Shown: in pieces, positions 21,417 through 30,070 of the stretch
Numbering within the stretch: position 1 is the stretch's first letter
Layout: each line of letters starts with the position of its first letter
Origin: an uncultured Coriobacteriaceae bacterium
GTDB lineage: Bacteria; Actinomycetota; Coriobacteriia; Coriobacteriales; Eggerthellaceae
NCBI GenBank assembly: GCA_900552365.1
Contig: URZP01000007.1
Coordinates: forward strand, 1 to 37,909
Direction of reading: 5' to 3'
Length of the DNA stretch: 37,909 bases
Notes under the pieces: model-generated
What the model saw: the letters and a program-made list of their open reading frames with translations, nothing else
Database searches by the model: none
What the model was told of the DNA's origin: nothing
Translations under genes and position numbers: made by a program

Positions 21417-22610
21417 TTGACCGAAATCAAAAACCCGTCCGTCATCGATTTCTCCGACATCTCCGATGAGCAGATGAACCAGATGATCGATGGCACCCTC
21501 ACCGAGTTCGACGAAGGCGATCTGGTTGACGGCACTGTCGTCAAGATCGAGCGCGACGAGGTCCTGGTGGACATCGGATTCAAGAGCGAGGGCGTTATCC
21601 CCGTTCGCGAGCTTTCCATCCGCAAGGACGCCGATCCTGCCGACCTGGTCACCGTTGGCGACAAGATCGAGGCTCTGGTTCTTCAGAAGGAAGATAAGGA
21701 CGGTCGTCTCATCCTCTCCAAGAAGCGTGCCGAGTACGAGCGTGCCTGGATCTCCGTCGAGGAGAAGTTCAAGGCCGGCGAGCCCGTCACTGGCGAGGTT
21801 ATCGAGGTCGTCAAGGGTGGTCTCATCCTTGACATCGGCCTGCGTGGCTTCCTGCCTGCTTCCCTGGTTGACCTTCGCCGCGTGAAGGATCTGGATGCTT
21901 ACCTGGGCACCGAGCTCGAGGCACGCATCATCGAGATGGATCGCAACCGCAACAACGTTGTTCTTTCCCGCCGCGTCATCCTCGAAGAGGGCCGCAAGAA
22001 CGAGCGCGTCGAGATCCTGGCCAAGCTCTCCAAGGGCATGCGCCTCAAGGGCACCGTTTCTTCCATCGTCGACTTCGGTGCATTCGTCGACCTGGGCGGC
22101 ATCGACGGTCTGGTTCACATCTCCGAGCTTTCTTGGAACCATGTCAACCATCCCTCCGAGGTCGTCAAGGTTGGCCAAGAGGTCGAGGTCGAGGTTCTGG
22201 ATGTCGACCTTCAGCGCGAGCGCATCTCTCTGGGTCTCAAGCAGACCACGCCTGATCCCTGGGTCAAGCTCGTTGAGAACTACCCCGTTGGCACCATCGT
22301 TGACGGCACCGTCACCAAGGTCGTTCCGTTCGGCGCATTCGTCGCTCTGGGCGAGAACACCGAGGGTCTTGTCCACATTTCCGAGATGGCTCCGCGTCAC
22401 ATCGACACCCCTGCACAGGTCGTTAAGGTTGGCGACGTCGTCAAGGTCAAGGTTATGGATGTCAACCCCGAGCGTCGTCGCATCAGCCTGTCCATGAAGG
22501 CTGCTGCTGCCGACCTGGGCATCGAAATCGCGGTCGAGAACATTGCCGAGGACGGCAAGAAGGAGACCGAGGCTCCCGAGGCTGAGGCTACCGAGACTGC
22601 TGCTGAGTAG
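21417..22610 (+). CDS. rpsA: 30S ribosomal protein S1
   Basis: A 397-residue S1 protein with four S1 RNA-binding domains at about 30-100, 115-185, 198-270 and 285-355, matching the four-domain actinobacterial form rather than the six-domain enteric form. Each has the VDFGAFVDLGGIDGLVHIS or VPFGAFVALGENTEGLVHIS type motif. S1 unwinds and holds mRNA at the ribosome. The start codon is TTG at 21417, with AAAGGGG 6 bases upstream and the reading MTEIKNPSVIDFSD; no ATG fits. The last 25 residues are an acidic Glu/Ala/Thr-rich tail. It is monocistronic with a strong terminator. Confidence 0.95.
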   Translation: MTEIKNPSVIDFSDISDEQMNQMIDGTLTEFDEGDLVDGTVVKIERDEVLVDIGFKSEGVIPVRELSIRKDADPADLVTVGDKIEALVLQKEDKDGRLILSKKRAEYERAWISVEEKFKAGEPVTGEVIEVVKGGLILDIGLRGFLPASLVDLRRVKDLDAYLGTELEARIIEMDRNRNNVVLSRRVILEEGRKNERVEILAKLSKGMRLKGTVSSIVDFGAFVDLGGIDGLVHISELSWNHVNHPSEVVKVGQEVEVEVLDVDLQRERISLGLKQTTPDPWVKLVENYPVGTIVDGTVTKVVPFGAFVALGENTEGLVHISEMAPRHIDTPAQVVKVGDVVKVKVMDVNPERRRISLSMKAAAADLGIEIAVENIAEDGKKETEAPEAEATETAAE

Positions 22611-22633
22611 TTTCTGCTAGCACCGAAACCGCT

Positions 22634-22672
22634 AAGGGCGGGAAAGCTTTAAGCTTTCCCGCCCTTTCTTTA
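22634..22672 (+). terminator. Terminator of rpsA
   Basis: A 16-base perfect inverted repeat AAGGGCGGGAAAGCTT / AAGCTTTCCCGCCCTT (22634-22649 and 22651-22666) around one base, followed by TCTTTAT. In RNA the inner pairs open into the loop. Confidence 0.9.
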
Positions 22673-22688
22673 TGCCTCTCGGCCACGG

Positions 22689-22717
22689 CATGGAAAGAGG
22701 GGCGAATCGCCCCCCTC
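22689..22717 (-). terminator. Terminator of the acyltransferase gene
   Basis: On the minus strand a GC-rich stem (GAGGGG..CGATTCGCCCC type, 22697-22717, with a short loop) is followed by TCTTTCC. It lies about 50 bases past the acyltransferase stop codon, next to the converging rpsA terminator. Confidence 0.5.
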
Positions 22718-22764
22718 TGGATCATTGGTATTCAGTTGTCGAGGCGGTAGGCAAGACTGCGATT

Positions 22765-24627
22765 CTACGCCGCCTCACCCCCAGCGGCCTCGTCACCTTC
22801 CGTAGACTTTTCGGCAGCGGCTTCGTCTTCGGGGTGCTCGGGCAGGTACGCTTCTACCGCGCTCTTGACTAGCGCGGTGTAGATTCCGGCGCCTTCTTCA
22901 GTAAGATGCGTGCCATCGCCGTCGAAGAGGTCTTCGCGGTTTGCACTGAATGCAAACCAATCGATGATTCGGACGTTGCTATAACGGGCGGCCGCATTCC
23001 ACAGCGCGGCATTCGAGTCGTCTTGCCAGTCGGTGGTCGAGCGTGTGGTCACGAACCACACATCCCTTTCGGATCCGACCACTCTCATCACGTCATCGAT
23101 CTGGTCGTCGGTGACCACGCCGTTGGTTCCCAGTGCGAATACGACCACGTCACCAACCATTCCCATGTCCAGATAGTGTTGCAAAATGCCCGGTGCGTCC
23201 CAAAGCTGGCGATTTACCTGCGCATCAATGAGGCCATGTGGGAATGCTTGGCTGAAATCGGGGATAGCACGTACCGATACCGAGTCGCCGATCATGACTA
23301 TGTCGTAGGGGTCGGGTGCCGGGGCAGCAGGCTCGGTCTCGTTGTTTTCGGGCGCATTGGTTTGGGCTTCTTCGTTCATTAGTAGGTCGCCGCCATCAAG
23401 GGCGCTGGTGTCGGGAACGAAGATGCAGCCGATAGCGGTTACCAAAACAACCAGTGCGCAAACAGCTACGGGAATCAGATGGGTTTGAACCCATTCGCGT
23501 AGGGTGAACGCGCCTTCGTGCAGGTTGCGCACGAAATTACCGATGGCGCCGTGCCTGATGGGGTTTTCGACGAAGGTGTAAGAAAGCCATGACATCCCGA
23601 TGATCAGGGCAAGCTGCAAAATCCTGAGATACCAAGGCAGGCCATTTTGAAGGTTGCCCGGGGTGGTAAGAAGCAGAATGGGGTAGTGCCACAGATAGAT
23701 GGAGTAGCTGAGCTTGCCGATGGTCACCAGCGGTTGCCACGAGAAGATCTTCCCGATAACGCTGACAGGATGAACCATTACGGCAATGGCAAGCGCGGTT
23801 AGCAGCGAGCAAAGTACCAGGCCGCCATAGTAAATGAAAGGCGAGTAGCCGTTGGTAAGGCCCACCATCAGAACCAGCCCGATAAGCGCGGCAATGCCTA
23901 CGCCGTCAAAGGCGATACGTTCTGTGCCTGAAAGGTCGCGACCGCTGATGTCGGAAAGCTTCGCCGAGGGCCAGATCATGGCAAGCAGTGCGCCGATCAG
24001 CAGCGAGAACGCACGCGTGTCGGTGCCGTAGTAAACGCGGCTGGGGTCGCCTGTCGGATCGAACAGGATCATCATCAGGGCTGCTGAGACGACGATCAGC
24101 GCCGTGGTGACTTTCCGCAGCGTACCCTTGCGCATGCCAGCGCGCAGGGCCAGCAGCATGAAGACGGGCCATACGATATAGAACTGCTCTTCAATGGAAA
24201 GCGACCAGCAATGTGTGATGGGGGAAGGGGCGCCAAGTGCCTGGAAGTACGAGATGTTGCCGAAGATCTGGAACCAGTTGTTGAAGAACAGGGCGGTTGG
24301 CAGGATCTGCGGGCGCATTTTGGTAAGCAGTGCGTGGTTGAACAACACGCATAAGAAAGCGACGCCGATAAGGGTAAAGAAGACGGCGGGGATGATGCGG
24401 CGGATTCGTCTCATCCAAAAGTCTTTAAGATCGATGGTGCCCGAGTAATCGAATTCGGCTATAAGAAGCCCGGTGATCAGGTAGCCGGAAAGGACGAAGA
24501 ACATGGTCACGCCAAGAAGGCCGCCGGGGGCCCAGGACATGTTCATGTGATAAGCGATGACGGTCAGAACCGCAAATGCCCGCAGTCCGTCAAGCGAAGG
24601 GATGTAGCGTGTTTTCGGTCGACTCAT
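22765..24627 (-). CDS. Membrane O-acyltransferase with C-terminal SGNH domain (OatA-like)
   Basis: A 620-residue protein. Residues about 5-350 are an Acyltransferase_3 membrane domain with about ten helices, opening SLDGLRAFAVLTVIAYH (catalytic-type His) and GVTMFFVLSGYLITG, and including SITHCWSLSIEEQFY. After a further helix (about 375-400) and an acidic linker comes an extracellular SGNH hydrolase-like domain: IGDSVSVRAI (Ser), ALGTNGVVT (Asn), and DGDGTHLTEEG (Asp-His). The architecture and length match peptidoglycan O-acetyltransferase OatA, which makes bacteria resistant to lysozyme; a surface polysaccharide could equally be the acceptor. The start at 24627 has GGGGGAA upstream on the minus strand. 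The last 25 residues are a Glu/Ala-rich tail. It is monocistronic and divergent from coaE. Confidence 0.9.
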   Translation of the reverse strand: MSRPKTRYIPSLDGLRAFAVLTVIAYHMNMSWAPGGLLGVTMFFVLSGYLITGLLIAEFDYSGTIDLKDFWMRRIRRIIPAVFFTLIGVAFLCVLFNHALLTKMRPQILPTALFFNNWFQIFGNISYFQALGAPSPITHCWSLSIEEQFYIVWPVFMLLALRAGMRKGTLRKVTTALIVVSAALMMILFDPTGDPSRVYYGTDTRAFSLLIGALLAMIWPSAKLSDISGRDLSGTERIAFDGVGIAALIGLVLMVGLTNGYSPFIYYGGLVLCSLLTALAIAVMVHPVSVIGKIFSWQPLVTIGKLSYSIYLWHYPILLLTTPGNLQNGLPWYLRILQLALIIGMSWLSYTFVENPIRHGAIGNFVRNLHEGAFTLREWVQTHLIPVAVCALVVLVTAIGCIFVPDTSALDGGDLLMNEEAQTNAPENNETEPAAPAPDPYDIVMIGDSVSVRAIPDFSQAFPHGLIDAQVNRQLWDAPGILQHYLDMGMVGDVVVFALGTNGVVTDDQIDDVMRVVGSERDVWFVTTRSTTDWQDDSNAALWNAAARYSNVRIIDWFAFSANREDLFDGDGTHLTEEGAGIYTALVKSAVEAYLPEHPEDEAAAEKSTEGDEAAGGEAA

Positions 24628-24700
24628 CGAACGATTCCCCCATCAAGCTATCGATCGGCCGTGGGCGTGACGAATGCCTGCCAAGAGGCCGTTGTTTTTT

Positions 24701-24720
24701 GCGCCAACCCCAATTGGCGC
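24701..24720. promoter_or_regulatory. Inverted repeat between the acyltransferase and coaE genes
   Basis: GCGCCAA (24701-24707) and TTGGCGC (24714-24720) form a perfect 7-base inverted repeat with a 6-base spacer in a 226-base divergent gap. It has no T-tract on the downstream side of either strand, so it is more likely an operator than a terminator. Confidence 0.3.
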
Positions 24721-24779
24721 GTTTGGTCACGCCGCGGAAAAAGACGCAAGTTGGATGCGATAGCGGCGAAACGCTCGTG

Positions 24780-24788
24780 TATTATAAA
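24780..24788 (+). promoter_or_regulatory. coaE: Candidate -10 region of coaE
   Basis: TATTAT (24780-24785) and the overlapping TATAAA (24783-24788) lie in an AT-rich island about 70 bases before the coaE start. TTGGAT at 24751 is a possible but too distant -35. Confidence 0.4.
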
Positions 24789-24853
24789 ATATACGGCTCT
24801 GCGCAGACCTATATTTATCTCTATTGTTTCAGATCGACATGCAGGAGGTCACC

Positions 24854-25465
24854 ATGCTCACAATCTTCGTCATCGGCGGGATGGGTGCCGGAAAATCTAC
24901 CGCACGCAAGGCCCTTGTCGATCAAGGTTTGGACTGGCTTGACCTCGATCAAATCGGCCATGACATCCTTATGTGGGAGACGGTGAAAACCGACCTGCTC
25001 GGCGCTTTCGGAACTGACATCTTCGATCCGTACGGCGAAGTCAGCCGTCCGGCCCTTGCACGCAAGGCGTTCGAAAGCCCTGCTCAAACGCGTAAGCTCA
25101 ACCGCATCACCATGCCCCGTATCGAGGAGCTGTTCGTCGAGCGACTGGACGAGCTGAAGCGCAAGGGCTGCAAGGCCGTGGTTGTCGAGTATTCGGTGTA
25201 CAAGAATCGCGCATCGTCGATGGGCTATGCCGCCGACATCGTCATCGGCGTTCTGGCTCCGCTTGACGTTCGCCTTCAGCGCGCTGTTGCCGCAGGCTGG
25301 GCCGAGGACGATGTTCGCCGTCGCATTGCCCAGCAGGTAACCGATGCCGAGCGCATCGAGGAGTCTGATGTTGTGTTCAGCAATGACGGCACTAAGGAAG
25401 AGCTGTATAACAAGGTTGTCAGCTGGTGGAACGACTACGCTGAAAAAGAGGGCATCCAGCTTTAA
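24854..25465 (+). CDS. coaE: Dephospho-CoA kinase
   Basis: A 203-residue P-loop kinase that phosphorylates dephospho-CoA, the last step of coenzyme A synthesis. Seen are Walker A GGMGAGKS (8-15), the DLDQIGHDIL segment equivalent to the D-D-x-I-x-H motif of CoaE, LARKAFESPAQTRKLNRITMP matching the family (F..P...LN.I.HP, with His replaced by Met in the usual I-x-H-P), and a C-terminal region with RRIAQQVTDAERI. The start at 24854 follows AGGAGGT by 4 bases; an upstream ATG at 24839 would place the site inside the gene. A terminator follows, so it is probably a single-gene unit. The R-I-A-Q-Q motif is conserved. Function is well supported though the His-to-Met change is unusual. Confidence 0.85.
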   Translation: MLTIFVIGGMGAGKSTARKALVDQGLDWLDLDQIGHDILMWETVKTDLLGAFGTDIFDPYGEVSRPALARKAFESPAQTRKLNRITMPRIEELFVERLDELKRKGCKAVVVEYSVYKNRASSMGYAADIVIGVLAPLDVRLQRAVAAGWAEDDVRRRIAQQVTDAERIEESDVVFSNDGTKEELYNKVVSWWNDYAEKEGIQL

Positions 25466-25488
25466 CACCGCTCGCATGTTGCTATGAC

Positions 25489-25530
25489 GCGGCGCCATGC
25501 CCGTGCGGGCGCGGCGCCGCTTTTCTGTTT
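25489..25530 (+). terminator. Terminator of coaE
   Basis: Stem GCGGCGCC / GGCGCCGC (25489-25496 and 25513-25520) with an inner GCCCG / CGGGC pairing, followed by TTTTCTGTTT. It lies 24 bases past the coaE stop. Confidence 0.85.
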
Positions 25531-25558
25531 CACCATCGTGTTCTAAGGGGCATTCGCA

Positions 25559-27709
25559 ATGGCTCATCTTTCGAATCTCGAAGGTATCGCTATGGAAGGC
25601 AAGCTGCCTGACGTAAGGCTTGCCAACACGCCGTTCAAGGTTGTCTCGCCATACGAGCCCGCAGGCGATCAGCCCCAAGCCATCAAGGCGCTTGCCAAGA
25701 ACGTTGACGATGGCATGCGCTATCAAACCCTTTTGGGCGTTACCGGCTCGGGCAAAACCTTCACTATGGCTAAAGTCATCGAGGCCACGCAGAAGCCCAC
25801 GTTGGTGCTTGCCCCCAACAAGACTCTTGCAGCCCAGCTGGCGGGCGAGCTGAAGGAGTTCTTCCCCAACAACTCGGTTGTCTACTTCGTTTCTTACTAC
25901 GACTACTATCAGCCCGAAGCATACGTCCCTGCTTCGGACACGTTTATCGAGAAGGATGCATCGATCAACGAGGAAGTCGAGAAACTCCGTCATGCGGCCA
26001 CGTCCGCTTTGCTCTCGCGTCGTGATTGCATCGTGGTTGCGTCTGTAAGCTGCATCTACGGCATCGGTTCGCCGATGGATTATGCGGGCATGGCGGTTTT
26101 CCTTGACAAGGAAAAACCTGCCGACCGCGATGATGTCATCCACGACCTTATCGACATTCAATACGATCGAAACGATTACGAGCTTTCGCGCGGGACTTTC
26201 CGCGTGCGCGGCGATAACCTGGATGTGTTTCCTCCGTATGCCGACAACCCCATCCGCATTGAGTTCTGGGGTGACGAGATCGAGTCCATTTCGGAAGTGG
26301 ACAACGTCACGGGCGAGGTTCTTCAAACGTACGAAGCGCTTCCCATCTGGCCGGCCTCTCATTACGTCACTGCGCGCCCGAAGCTCGATCGCGCCATGGC
26401 AAGCATCCGCGAGGAACTTCAAAACCGCCTCGAGCAGTTCCGCTCCGAGGGCAAGCTTCTTGAAGCGGAGCGCCTCGAGATGCGCACCAGCTACGATCTT
26501 GAGATGCTCGAGACCATGGGTTTCTGCAGCGGCATCGAGAACTATTCGCGCCATATTGACGGCCGCGCTCCGGGCGAGCCACCGTACACGCTCATTGATT
26601 ATTTTCCGAAGGACTTCCTGTGCATCATCGACGAGAGCCACGTCACGGTGCCGCAGATCCGCGGCATGCACGAAGGCGACCGCTCTCGCAAGATCACCCT
26701 GGCCGAGCACGGTTTCAGGTTGCCCAGCTGCCTGGACAACCGTCCGCTGCGTTTTGACGAGTTCGAGCAGCGTGTGCCGCAGTTCATTTACGTGTCGGCA
26801 ACCCCGGGCGATTACGAGGAGCGCGTCAGCCAGGCGAAAGTCGAGCAGATCATTCGCCCAACCGGGTTGCTCGATCCCGAGATCATCGTGCGTCCCGTTG
26901 CCTCGCAAATCGACGACATCATCGACGAGGCCAAGTTGCGCGCTTCGCGCGACGAGCGCACGCTTATCACCACGCTTACCAAGAAGATGGCGGAAGACTT
27001 GACCGATCATCTACTTGACCAGGGCGTTCGCGCGCGATACATGCATTCGGACATCGCCACGCTCGACCGTGTCGAGATCCTGCGCGATCTGCGCATGGGC
27101 AAGTTCGACACGCTGGTAGGCATTAATCTGCTGCGCGAGGGCCTTGACCTGCCCGAGGTGTCGCTTGTTGCCATTCTTGACGCAGACAAGGAAGGCTTCC
27201 TGCGCAACCATCGCTCGCTCATTCAGACCATTGGGCGTGCGGCACGTAATGTGTCGGGCCAGGTTTTGATGTACGCCGACAAGATCACCGATTCCATGCG
27301 CTTGGCCATTGACGAGACGCGTCGCCGCCGCGCCATTCAGATGAAGTACAACGAGGATAATGGCATCGAACCGCAAACCGTCCGCAAGGCCATCAGTAAT
27401 ATCATCGGGTACGTTACCGAGGGAAGCGCCGGCAGGACGGCCGAGCAGGTCAATCAGGAATTGGCCGAGCTTTCACGCGAAGAGGTCCTTCGCATCATCT
27501 CCAGCATGGAGGACGAGATGGCCGAGGCGTCGAAGAACATGGATTTCGAACAAGCTGCCCAGATCCGCGATCAGGTGGTCAAGCTGCGCGCGTCGTTCGA
27601 AGGCACGTCTGAAGAAGACGCGCTGGCCGGTTTGAAGAAGCAGGCGCGCAGGGGAAGCGCATTCGGCAATAGGAAAAACGCGGCTTATGGTTCAAGCCGC
27701 AGAAGCTAA
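25559..27709 (+). CDS. uvrB: Excinuclease ABC subunit B
   Basis: A 716-residue nucleotide-excision-repair helicase that verifies DNA damage and loads UvrC. It has Walker A GVTGSGKT (60-67), the beta-hairpin region with SYYDYYQPEAYVPASDTFIE, the DEAD-box-like DESH (IIDESHVTVPQIRGM), helicase motifs in the C-terminal lobe (LREGLDLPEVSLVAILDADK, QTIGRAARN), and a C-terminal UVR motif MDFEQAAQIRDQVVKLR that binds UvrC. The start at 25559 follows AAGGGG by 8 bases; the next ATG (25592) would still precede the conserved core. The gene lies 14 bases before dtd. Length is slightly longer than E. coli UvrB because of the N- and C-terminal tails. No SOS box was recognised upstream. Confidence 0.97.
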   Translation: MAHLSNLEGIAMEGKLPDVRLANTPFKVVSPYEPAGDQPQAIKALAKNVDDGMRYQTLLGVTGSGKTFTMAKVIEATQKPTLVLAPNKTLAAQLAGELKEFFPNNSVVYFVSYYDYYQPEAYVPASDTFIEKDASINEEVEKLRHAATSALLSRRDCIVVASVSCIYGIGSPMDYAGMAVFLDKEKPADRDDVIHDLIDIQYDRNDYELSRGTFRVRGDNLDVFPPYADNPIRIEFWGDEIESISEVDNVTGEVLQTYEALPIWPASHYVTARPKLDRAMASIREELQNRLEQFRSEGKLLEAERLEMRTSYDLEMLETMGFCSGIENYSRHIDGRAPGEPPYTLIDYFPKDFLCIIDESHVTVPQIRGMHEGDRSRKITLAEHGFRLPSCLDNRPLRFDEFEQRVPQFIYVSATPGDYEERVSQAKVEQIIRPTGLLDPEIIVRPVASQIDDIIDEAKLRASRDERTLITTLTKKMAEDLTDHLLDQGVRARYMHSDIATLDRVEILRDLRMGKFDTLVGINLLREGLDLPEVSLVAILDADKEGFLRNHRSLIQTIGRAARNVSGQVLMYADKITDSMRLAIDETRRRRAIQMKYNEDNGIEPQTVRKAISNIIGYVTEGSAGRTAEQVNQELAELSREEVLRIISSMEDEMAEASKNMDFEQAAQIRDQVVKLRASFEGTSEEDALAGLKKQARRGSAFGNRKNAAYGSSRRS

Positions 27710-27723
27710 GGGAGTAACAGCAG

Positions 27724-28170
27724 ATGAAAGCAGTGATCCAGCGAGTGACGCAGGCTCAGGTTCGGATCGAGGGCGACGTAGTCGGCTCTATCGGTAAAGG
27801 TTTCCTGATTTTATTGGGCGTGGGTCAGGACGATTCGGAAGAGCAGGTCGAGAAGCTGTGGTCGAAAATCTTCCGTATGCGTATTTTCGCTGACGAAAAC
27901 GGGAAAACCAATCTTTCGCTTGGCGATGTCGCCGGCGAGGTTCTGGTGGTCTCGCAGTTCACCCTGTATGCCGATTGTCGTCGCGGCAATCGTCCCTCGT
28001 TCACGAAAGCGGGTTCGCCCGATAGCGCCAACGCCCTGTATGAGCGCTTCGTCGAGCGCGCTCGTCGTGACGTCGAACGTGTCGAAACAGGTGAATTCGG
28101 CGCCGATATGCAGGTTTCCCTGCAAAACGACGGCCCCTTCACCATTTTGCTGGACACCGACGAATTGTAG
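27724..28170 (+). CDS. dtd: D-aminoacyl-tRNA deacylase
   Basis: A 148-residue enzyme that removes D-amino acids from tRNA (D-Tyr and others), a quality-control step of translation. It starts MKAVIQRVTQAQVRIEG and has the SQFTLYADCRRGNRPSF motif holding the catalytic-type SQxT and a GPxT motif NDGPFTILLDT near the C-terminus. Phe in GPFT replaces the more usual Val. The length is standard. It follows uvrB by 14 bases with a GGGAG site and so is likely co-transcribed. The gap to recN (180 bases) contains a phased repeat array, so recN probably has its own promoter. Confidence 0.96.
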   Translation: MKAVIQRVTQAQVRIEGDVVGSIGKGFLILLGVGQDDSEEQVEKLWSKIFRMRIFADENGKTNLSLGDVAGEVLVVSQFTLYADCRRGNRPSFTKAGSPDSANALYERFVERARRDVERVETGEFGADMQVSLQNDGPFTILLDTDEL

Positions 28171-28251
28171 GACACCGCGAAATGTGTTGGGGTTGCTATT
28201 TGATCGTGCGTTTGCGGCGCAGCGTGTGAACGGGTTTCGCGGCGGGCCGCA

Positions 28252-28300
28252 GTTGGGTGCTTGTTGGATTCCCGTTGGATAACGGTTGGGCGCTCGATGG
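28252..28300 (+). promoter_or_regulatory. Array of GTTGG repeats with 11-base period upstream of recN
   Basis: GTTGG starts at 28252, 28263, 28274 and 28285, an exact 11-base period, and GATGG continues the phase at 28296. The array ends 11 bases before a -10 box TATACT (28312-28317). No -35 hexamer at the right distance is seen. Helical phasing suggests several regulator molecules bound on one DNA face. Confidence 0.55.
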
Positions 28301-28311
28301 GACCGCTTTGT

Positions 28312-28317
28312 TATACT
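28312..28317 (+). promoter_or_regulatory. recN: -10 box of recN
   Basis: TATACT lies 34 bases before the recN start. TTGGGC (28286-28291) is a possible -35 with a long 20-base spacer and is part of the GTTGG array. Confidence 0.5.
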
Positions 28318-28350
28318 CGGAGCGGTTCTCTGAAACCCTTTGGAGGATGA

Positions 28351-30045
28351 ATGATCGACGAGATTCAAGTTCGCAACGTTGCGCTAATCGAGCAGGCAAC
28401 TTTGCTGCCATCTCGTGGGCTTACCGTGCTCACGGGTGAAACCGGTGCGGGTAAAACCGCGCTTCTTTCTGCCATGAAGCTGCTTATGGGCGCCCGATCG
28501 AGCGCCGACATGGTTCGCGACGGGGCTTCGGGGCTTGAGGTTTCGGGTCGCTTTTTCTTTACGCCTAACGAATCGGAGCAGCATGACGCAGGCGACATTC
28601 AGTCCGATGAAGCCGACGAGCCCTTCGAGGACGACGGCGAGCTTGTCGTTACCAGGCGTGTTGGATTGGACGGGCGCTCGCGCGTGTCGCTGAACGGGCG
28701 CATGGCCAGCGTGCGCGAGGTTGCCCAAAAGGTCGCTCCTCATGTCGACTTGTGCGGTCAGTTCGAGCACCAGCAGCTTATGAAGCCCGCAGCCCATGTC
28801 GGGATGCTCGATTCGTGGGCAGGGCAGCAGGTTCTTGACGTGCTTGGCGATTACCGCGCCGCTTTCGATGAGGCTTCTCGCGCCGCGGCCGAACTCGACC
28901 GAATCAAAATCGCAGCCTCCGAAGGTTCGGCAAAGCTTGACGATGCGCGCTTCACACTGGCGCGCATCGACGAGGTTTCTCCTGTTCTGGGCGAATACGA
29001 AGAGCTTCGTCAAAGCCTCGAGCTTGCCGAGCACGCCGAATCGCTGGCAACGGCGGTTGCGGTCGTGCGCGACTCCCTTGCGGGTGACGAGGGCGCTCTT
29101 GATCGCCTGAGCATCGCCGCCGATCAGCTTGAGCAAGTTTCCAGTGTCGATCCGACGCTCGGCCAGCTTGCCTCCTCGTTGCGCGAGGTTGGCTACGTGG
29201 TCGAGGACGTGGCTGCTGAAGTGCGCGGCTATCAGGACAAGATCGATTTCGATCCGCAAATGCTTGCGGAAAGCCAAGAGAGATTCGCTGCCCTTCAGGG
29301 GCTTATGCGCAGTTTCGGTCCCACGATGGATCAGGTTTTCGAAAAGCGCGATCAGGCTAAAGAGGCAATCTCGTTGGTTGACGACGCCGATGTCCGTTTG
29401 CGTGCGGCAACGGCTGCGCTTGATGCCGCCGAAGAACGCTTGGCTGCAGCGGCCGATGCGCTCGATTCCGCTCGAGGTCAAGCGGCGCCCCGCTTTTCGG
29501 AAGCGGTTTCCAAGAACATGGCACGCATGGAGATGTCGGGTGCCGAAATCGAATGCCGCATCGAGCGGCTCGATCGTTCTCAGTGGACGAAGTCGGGCCC
29601 GTCGGCTGTCGAGTTCATGTACCGTCCCGGCCACGGTATGCAGGCGCGACCCCTTGCGCGCATTGCCTCTGGCGGCGAAGTCAGCCGCGTGATGCTCGCC
29701 ATCAAGGTTGTCCTTGGCGAAACCGACGCTATCGATACGCTGGTGTTCGACGAGGTTGACGCCGGCGTGGGCGGTTCAACCGCAGTTGCTTTGGCCGAGG
29801 TTCTTGCCGATTTGGCTAAGACGCATCAGGTTATCGTGGTCACGCACCTCGCGCAGGTGGCGGTTCGCGGTGATTCCCATTACGTGGCGAAGAAGAGCGT
29901 TTCCTCCGAGGGCGCTCCCGTCACCGTGCTTTCCAGCATTTCAGGCGACGATCGCGTGGCCGAGATCGCACGCATGCTTTCGGGTGACGCAACCGATGTG
30001 TCCATCGCTCATGCTCGCGAAATGTTGCTGAAACAAAACTCTTGA
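28351..30045 (+). CDS. recN: DNA repair ATPase RecN
   Basis: A 564-residue SMC-like protein acting at double-strand breaks and in homologous recombination. The N-terminal ATPase half has Walker A GETGAGKT (29-36) and an FEHQQLM segment; the middle is a coiled-coil rich in Ala, Glu and Leu (about 160-370); the C-terminal half has the ABC signature ASGGEVSRVMLAIK, Walker B DTLVFDEVDAGVGG and the VVTHLAQVA switch. All match RecN. The start ATG follows GGAGG by 4 bases. It ends a run of repair and translation genes and has its own promoter. The EcfT remnant begins almost directly after its stop with no terminator between. Confidence 0.96.
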   Translation: MIDEIQVRNVALIEQATLLPSRGLTVLTGETGAGKTALLSAMKLLMGARSSADMVRDGASGLEVSGRFFFTPNESEQHDAGDIQSDEADEPFEDDGELVVTRRVGLDGRSRVSLNGRMASVREVAQKVAPHVDLCGQFEHQQLMKPAAHVGMLDSWAGQQVLDVLGDYRAAFDEASRAAAELDRIKIAASEGSAKLDDARFTLARIDEVSPVLGEYEELRQSLELAEHAESLATAVAVVRDSLAGDEGALDRLSIAADQLEQVSSVDPTLGQLASSLREVGYVVEDVAAEVRGYQDKIDFDPQMLAESQERFAALQGLMRSFGPTMDQVFEKRDQAKEAISLVDDADVRLRAATAALDAAEERLAAAADALDSARGQAAPRFSEAVSKNMARMEMSGAEIECRIERLDRSQWTKSGPSAVEFMYRPGHGMQARPLARIASGGEVSRVMLAIKVVLGETDAIDTLVFDEVDAGVGGSTAVALAEVLADLAKTHQVIVVTHLAQVAVRGDSHYVAKKSVSSEGAPVTVLSSISGDDRVAEIARMLSGDATDVSIAHAREMLLKQNS

Positions 30046-30070
30046 CAGGAAAGTTGCGGTTTTCTCTATT

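Noticed and set aside
24821..27010. 729-codon minus-strand frame across coaE and uvrB
   Set aside because: Shadow of two real genes; its translation has low complexity and no motif.
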